NCBI GenBank assembly: GCA_965205055.1
Contig: OZ242030.1
Span: 4,588,001 to 4,652,000, forward strand
Direction: 5' to 3'
DNA length: 64,000 nucleotides
From: CBDBBY01 sp965205055
GTDB lineage: Bacteria; Pseudomonadota; Alphaproteobacteria; Rhodobacterales; Rhodobacteraceae
In this document: one piece after another, positions 60,974 to 64,000 of the stretch
How the letters are laid out: every line of letters starts with the position of its first letter
Position numbering within the stretch: position 1 is the stretch's first letter
Notes under the pieces: generated by a model
The model's database searches: none
The model's input: only the letters and a program-made list of their open reading frames with translations
Told to the model about the DNA's origin: nothing
Translations under genes and position numbers: made by a program

Positions 60974-62344
60974 GTGGTGCCGGTGAAGTATCTCAAGCGC
61001 AGCATGTCGGACGTTTCGCGGCAGGCGGAGGATCAAGGCGTAAAGGCGATGGTCGAATCCGCTTTGAAGGAGATCGAGGCGAGAGGCGACGCTGCGATTC
61101 GGGAATATTCGGAGAAATTCGACAAATATTCGCCGCCTTCCTTCAGGCTTTCCCGATCGGAAGTCGACTCGCTCATTTCCGCCGTGAGCGATCAGGATCT
61201 GCAGGACATCAAGTTCGCGCAAGAGCAGGTGCGCAACTTCGCGAAGATCCAGCGCGCGTCCATGACGGACGTGGAAGTGGAGACGCTTCCGGGCGTGATA
61301 CTGGGTCACAGGAACATCCCTGTCCAGTCCGTCGGATGCTATGTTCCCGGCGGCAAGTTTCCGATGGTCGCTTCCGCCCACATGTCGGTCGCGACCGCCA
61401 GCGTAGCCGGCGTTCCGAGGATCGCGGCGGCGACTCCGCCGTTCAACGGCCGGCCGAATCCGGCGGTGATCGCCGCGATGCATTTCGGCGGAGCGCACGA
61501 AATCTACGTCCTCGGCGGCATTCAGGCCGTGGGCGCGCTTGCGCTCGGAACAGAATCCATCGACCCCGTGCATATGATCGTCGGACCGGGCAATGCCTAT
61601 GTCGCGGAGGCGAAGCGACAACTTTTCGGACGGGTGGGGATCGATCTGTTCGCAGGCCCGACCGAGACGATGGTGATTGCCGACGATACGGTCGACGCGG
61701 AACTTTGCGCCACGGATCTGCTTGGGCAAGCCGAGCACGGCTACAATTCCCCCGCGGCGATGATCACCAACAGCAGGAAGCTGGCTGAGGAGACGATGGC
61801 CGAAGTCGAAAGGATTCTAAAGATCCTTCCGACGGCGGAAACGGCAGGTCGGAGCTGGAAGGACTACGGCGAGGTCATCCTTTGCGACACCTATGAGGAA
61901 ATGCTCGACGCAGCCAACGATATTGCGTCGGAACACGTCCAAGTCATGACGGACCGGGACGACTGGTTCCTTGAGCACATGACGTCGTACGGGGCTTTGT
62001 TTCTCGGCGCCCGCACGAATGTCGCCAACGGAGACAAAGTCATCGGCACGAACCACACTCTCCCGACGCGCAAGGCCGGACGGTACACGGGCGGCCTTTG
62101 GGTTGGCAAATTCCTCAAGACGCACAGCTACCAGAAGATCACCTCCGACGAAGCGGCCGTCCAAGTCGGCGAGTATTGCTCCAGGCTTTCCATGCTTGAA
62201 GGGTTCGTCGGCCACGCCGAGCAGTCGAACGTCCGGCTTCGGCGGCTCGGCGGGCTGAACTTGCCCTACGGCGCGGCCGCGCCGCGCCGTTCGGGCGATG
62301 GACGGCTCGGAGATGCCGACGGAATTCTGCGGAATTCGCAATGA
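60974..62344 (+). CDS. Histidinol-dehydrogenase-family enzyme, sulfopropanediol 3-dehydrogenase (HpsN)-like
   Basis: 456 residues, GTG start at 60974 after AAAGGAG. The HisD fold signatures are present: YVPGGKFPMVASAHMSVATA, VGPGNAYVAEAKRQLFGRVG, metal-site LLGQAEHGYNS and catalytic IASEHVQVMTDRD. The C-terminal GTNHTLPTRKAGRYTGGLWV is like HpsN-type enzymes that oxidise a primary alcohol twice to a carboxylate, rather than biosynthetic HisD. Context (transporter, SnoaL-like, SDR) also points to catabolism of a polyol or sulfonate. No his gene is near. Confidence 0.82.
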   Translation: MVPVKYLKRSMSDVSRQAEDQGVKAMVESALKEIEARGDAAIREYSEKFDKYSPPSFRLSRSEVDSLISAVSDQDLQDIKFAQEQVRNFAKIQRASMTDVEVETLPGVILGHRNIPVQSVGCYVPGGKFPMVASAHMSVATASVAGVPRIAAATPPFNGRPNPAVIAAMHFGGAHEIYVLGGIQAVGALALGTESIDPVHMIVGPGNAYVAEAKRQLFGRVGIDLFAGPTETMVIADDTVDAELCATDLLGQAEHGYNSPAAMITNSRKLAEETMAEVERILKILPTAETAGRSWKDYGEVILCDTYEEMLDAANDIASEHVQVMTDRDDWFLEHMTSYGALFLGARTNVANGDKVIGTNHTLPTRKAGRYTGGLWVGKFLKTHSYQKITSDEAAVQVGEYCSRLSMLEGFVGHAEQSNVRLRRLGGLNLPYGAAAPRRSGDGRLGDADGILRNSQ

Positions 62345-63099
62345 GCATTCCCAAAACTCCCTCGTTTCGACTGGACGGCCGCAGAGCATTCGTGGCGGGC
62401 GGCTCGCGCGGCATCGGATTCGCCGCTGCCGCCGCGCTCGCGGAAGCAGGAGCGAATGTGATGATCGCTTCGCGATCCGAGGCGAGCGTGGCCAGCGCCG
62501 CCGCGTCGCTTCGCGAGTCGGGAGCCAATGCGGAAGGAGATGTCCTCGATGTTGCGGACACGGTGGCAATCCGCAGGTTCTTCGACACGCGCGGCCGTTT
62601 CGATATCGTCGTGAATTCCGCCGGAATCGTGCGGCACAGTCCGGCATTCGAAGCCGAAGCCGACGACTATGACCAAGTCATGGCGGTCAATGCCCGAGGG
62701 GCCTATTTTTTGGCTCGCGAGGCGGCGCTCGGCATGCGCGAGGCCGGCGGATCGATCATTCAGATATCCAGCCAGATGGCGTTCGTTGGCGGGCCGGAAC
62801 GTTCGGTCTATTGCGCGTCCAAGCACGCGATCGAAGGCATGACCAAAGCGATGGCGATCGAATGGGCCGATCGCGGCATCAGGGTGAACACGATCTGCCC
62901 GACTTTCATCAGGACCGATCTCGGGGCGAAGACCCTTGAAAACCCCGAAAAAGCCGCGTGGATACGGTCGAAGATCAAGCTTGGGCGGGTTGGCGAGGTC
63001 GAGGATGTCATGGGCGCGGTGGTCTATCTTGCTTCGGATGCGTCGTCCCTCGTGACGGGCACGCATATCTTGATTGACGGCGGCTGGACGGCGGGATGA
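62341..63099 (+). CDS. Short-chain dehydrogenase/reductase
   Basis: A 252-residue SDR that overlaps the HisD-like gene by 4 bp (ATGA). AGGSRGIGFAAA (cofactor loop), VNSAGIVRH (Ser for the usual Asn in the NNAG motif), ISSQMAFVGGPERSVYCASK (catalytic Ser, Tyr and Lys) and CPTFIRTDLG are visible. It probably acts directly before or after the HisD-like enzyme. Confidence 0.86.
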   Translation: MSIPKTPSFRLDGRRAFVAGGSRGIGFAAAAALAEAGANVMIASRSEASVASAAASLRESGANAEGDVLDVADTVAIRRFFDTRGRFDIVVNSAGIVRHSPAFEAEADDYDQVMAVNARGAYFLAREAALGMREAGGSIIQISSQMAFVGGPERSVYCASKHAIEGMTKAMAIEWADRGIRVNTICPTFIRTDLGAKTLENPEKAAWIRSKIKLGRVGEVEDVMGAVVYLASDASSLVTGTHILIDGGWTAG

Positions 63100-63139
63100 A
63101 GGAACTCGAAATCAGCCGCGGCGCGCGGAAAGATTCCGA

Positions 63140-63536
63140 TACAGCCCGGAGCGGCGCGGCAGAAACATTCGGTTTCCGCCGACGGGGCGTGCAACCAGGC
63201 GGTCGAGGCGGCACGCCGGATATTCGATTGTTCGAAACCGCGGCGTCCCGGCTCGCTGTTCGTTGGCGGCGATGATATGGCGTTTGCCGCGATGGACGTG
63301 CTGCGATATGAATTCGAACTCAGGATTCCGGGCCATGCGGCATTCGTCGAATGCGACGTTCCTGCGGCGAAATGCCCGCCTGCGATTTGACGACAGTTCG
63401 ACAGCTGCTGCCGACGGTGGTCACCGCTGCGGCGGAACGGTTGCTTGAATGGGTTGAAACGCTTGTGGTTGCGATTTCGCGGGTCAAGCTGGACGGAAAA
63501 TTGATCGTCGGCAAATCCGCTTGGTTCGAGAATTGA
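63140..63536 (+). pseudogene. LacI-family regulator remnant (ligand-binding domain)
   Basis: Translation gives CNQAVEAARRIFDCSKPRRP, then GGDDMAFAAMDVLRYEFELR with IPGHAAFVECDVPAA, and after a stop/frameshift near 63385-63392, DLTTVRQLLPTVVTAAAERL and LDGKLIVGKSAWFEN. These are the ND-MA-AAM, IP-x-D-x-x-V-x-GxDD and LTTVRQP hallmarks of the LacI C-terminal domain. The DNA-binding half and most of the N-terminal subdomain are missing. It may once have controlled the adjacent transporter/dehydrogenase operon. Confidence 0.8.
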
Positions 63537-63547
63537 AAGGAAAGCGC

Positions 63548-64000
63548 ATGACGTCGCCAGAATATACGGATTTCGCTGAATACATATTGGGCGTCACCGA
63601 AACGATTTGGGAAGGCCGCAATATCGCCAGTTTGCGCGAGAATTACTCGGACGATATCCCGGTTCGATCTCCCTTGTCCCTAGTTGTCGGCAACGAAGAG
63701 GTCATCAGCGCCACACTTGCGACGCTTTCGGAGTTTCCTGACCGCGAGCTTCTGGGCGAAGACGTGATTTGGGATCGAATGGGCGAAGACAGCTGGTTTT
63801 CGTCGCACAGGATCATATCGCTGGCGACGCATGCGGAAGACGGCTTTTTCGGGTGGGCGACGAATAAGCGGCTGTCCTATCGGATCATTGCGGATTGCCA
63901 CGCTTCGGCGGATTCGAAGTGGGGCTGGCAGATAAATGACGAATGGCTCGTGCGCGACCTCGGAGCCATCGTACGGCAGATCGGCAGCAAGCCTTCGGAT
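63548..64000 (+). CDS. SnoaL-like protein, truncated by the window end
   Basis: 151 codons from ATG 63548 to the last base with no stop. It reads MTSPEYTDFAEYILGVTETI, then NYSDDIPVRSPLSLVVGNEE, FPDRELLGEDVIW, SSHRIISLATHAEDGFFGWA and INDEWLVRDLGAIVRQIG. The closing segment matches the other two SnoaL-like proteins here and the N-terminal half resembles the first domain of the 54646 protein, so a tandem form is likely. The ribosome site GAAAGGAAA precedes the start. Confidence 0.78.
   Translation, partial: MTSPEYTDFAEYILGVTETIWEGRNIASLRENYSDDIPVRSPLSLVVGNEEVISATLATLSEFPDRELLGEDVIWDRMGEDSWFSSHRIISLATHAEDGFFGWATNKRLSYRIIADCHASADSKWGWQINDEWLVRDLGAIVRQIGSKPSD

Noticed and set aside
60194..61738. 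A 514-codon minus-strand frame opposite the SnoaL-like and HisD-like genes.
   Set aside because: Shadow frame; the plus strand carries the conserved HisD-type motifs.

Overview
This window reads as the chromosome of an alphaproteobacterium. The evidence is the company the genes keep: two TRAP transporter sets, a carbohydrate ABC transporter, a form II CO-dehydrogenase-like molybdenum hydroxylase, a sulfopropanediol-dehydrogenase-like HisD homologue and several short-chain dehydrogenases. No rRNA, tRNA or CRISPR array was recognised. The genome looks recombinogenic and partly decaying. Besides one intact IS630-type element there are remnants of IS5 and IS21 elements, a small non-autonomous element with further degenerate copies, a methyltransferase gene broken in several ways, a broken LacI regulator and a duplicated gene fragment. 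A host-associated or sponge-symbiont lifestyle is possible but is only an inference.

Region by region. 0-8 kb: the end of an XdhC-like maturation gene, a molybdopterin-binding/nucleotidyltransferase-like fusion, and coxS-coxL-coxM; convergent to these is a tungstate/molybdate ABC transporter (tupB-tupC-tupA) that could supply the metal. 8-15 kb: a DarG-type ADP-ribosyl-glycohydrolase antitoxin with no recognisable DarT toxin, a class III aminotransferase, and a partial homoprotocatechuate pathway (hpaF, hpaE, hpaD, hpaH). 15-24 kb: an inositol-phosphatase-like gene, a Slam-type outer-membrane protein, the mobile-element-rich decaying zone with a small lipoprotein gene, and a DUF4276 plus AAA ATPase pair that looks like an anti-phage module. 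24-28 kb: an acyl-CoA operon (acyl-CoA dehydrogenase, ADP-forming CoA ligase, CaiD-like hydratase). 28.8-31.8 kb: a Gfo/Idh/MocA oxidoreductase and an MttB-family methyltransferase.

32.0-43.5 kb is a self-contained catabolic island. A TRAP transporter and an aromatic FAD hydroxylase run one way. A cupin, alpha/beta hydrolase, extradiol-type dioxygenase, SDR, ThDP enzyme and aldehyde dehydrogenase run the other way. Its codon choice looks different from the flanks (strong preference for CTG leucine). It is bordered by a degenerate small-element copy on the left and an IS21 istB remnant on the right, which suggests horizontal acquisition.

44-53 kb: a FitAB-like toxin-antitoxin pair, a fragment copied from the SnoaL-like gene 9 kb away, an unusual IclR-SMP-30 fusion regulator, and the operon it probably controls (SDR, enolase-superfamily enzyme, TRAP transporter, SDR). 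A perfect 17-bp palindrome lies in the divergent promoter region. 53-64 kb: a locus of unknown purpose that combines an uncharacterised protein, a tandem SnoaL-like protein, a complete carbohydrate-type ABC transporter, two more SnoaL-like proteins, a HisD-like dehydrogenase, an SDR and a broken LacI regulator. The last gene runs off the end of the window. This final locus and the 32-43.5 kb island are the best candidates for undescribed catabolic pathways; the ATPase/DUF4276 pair is the best candidate defence system.
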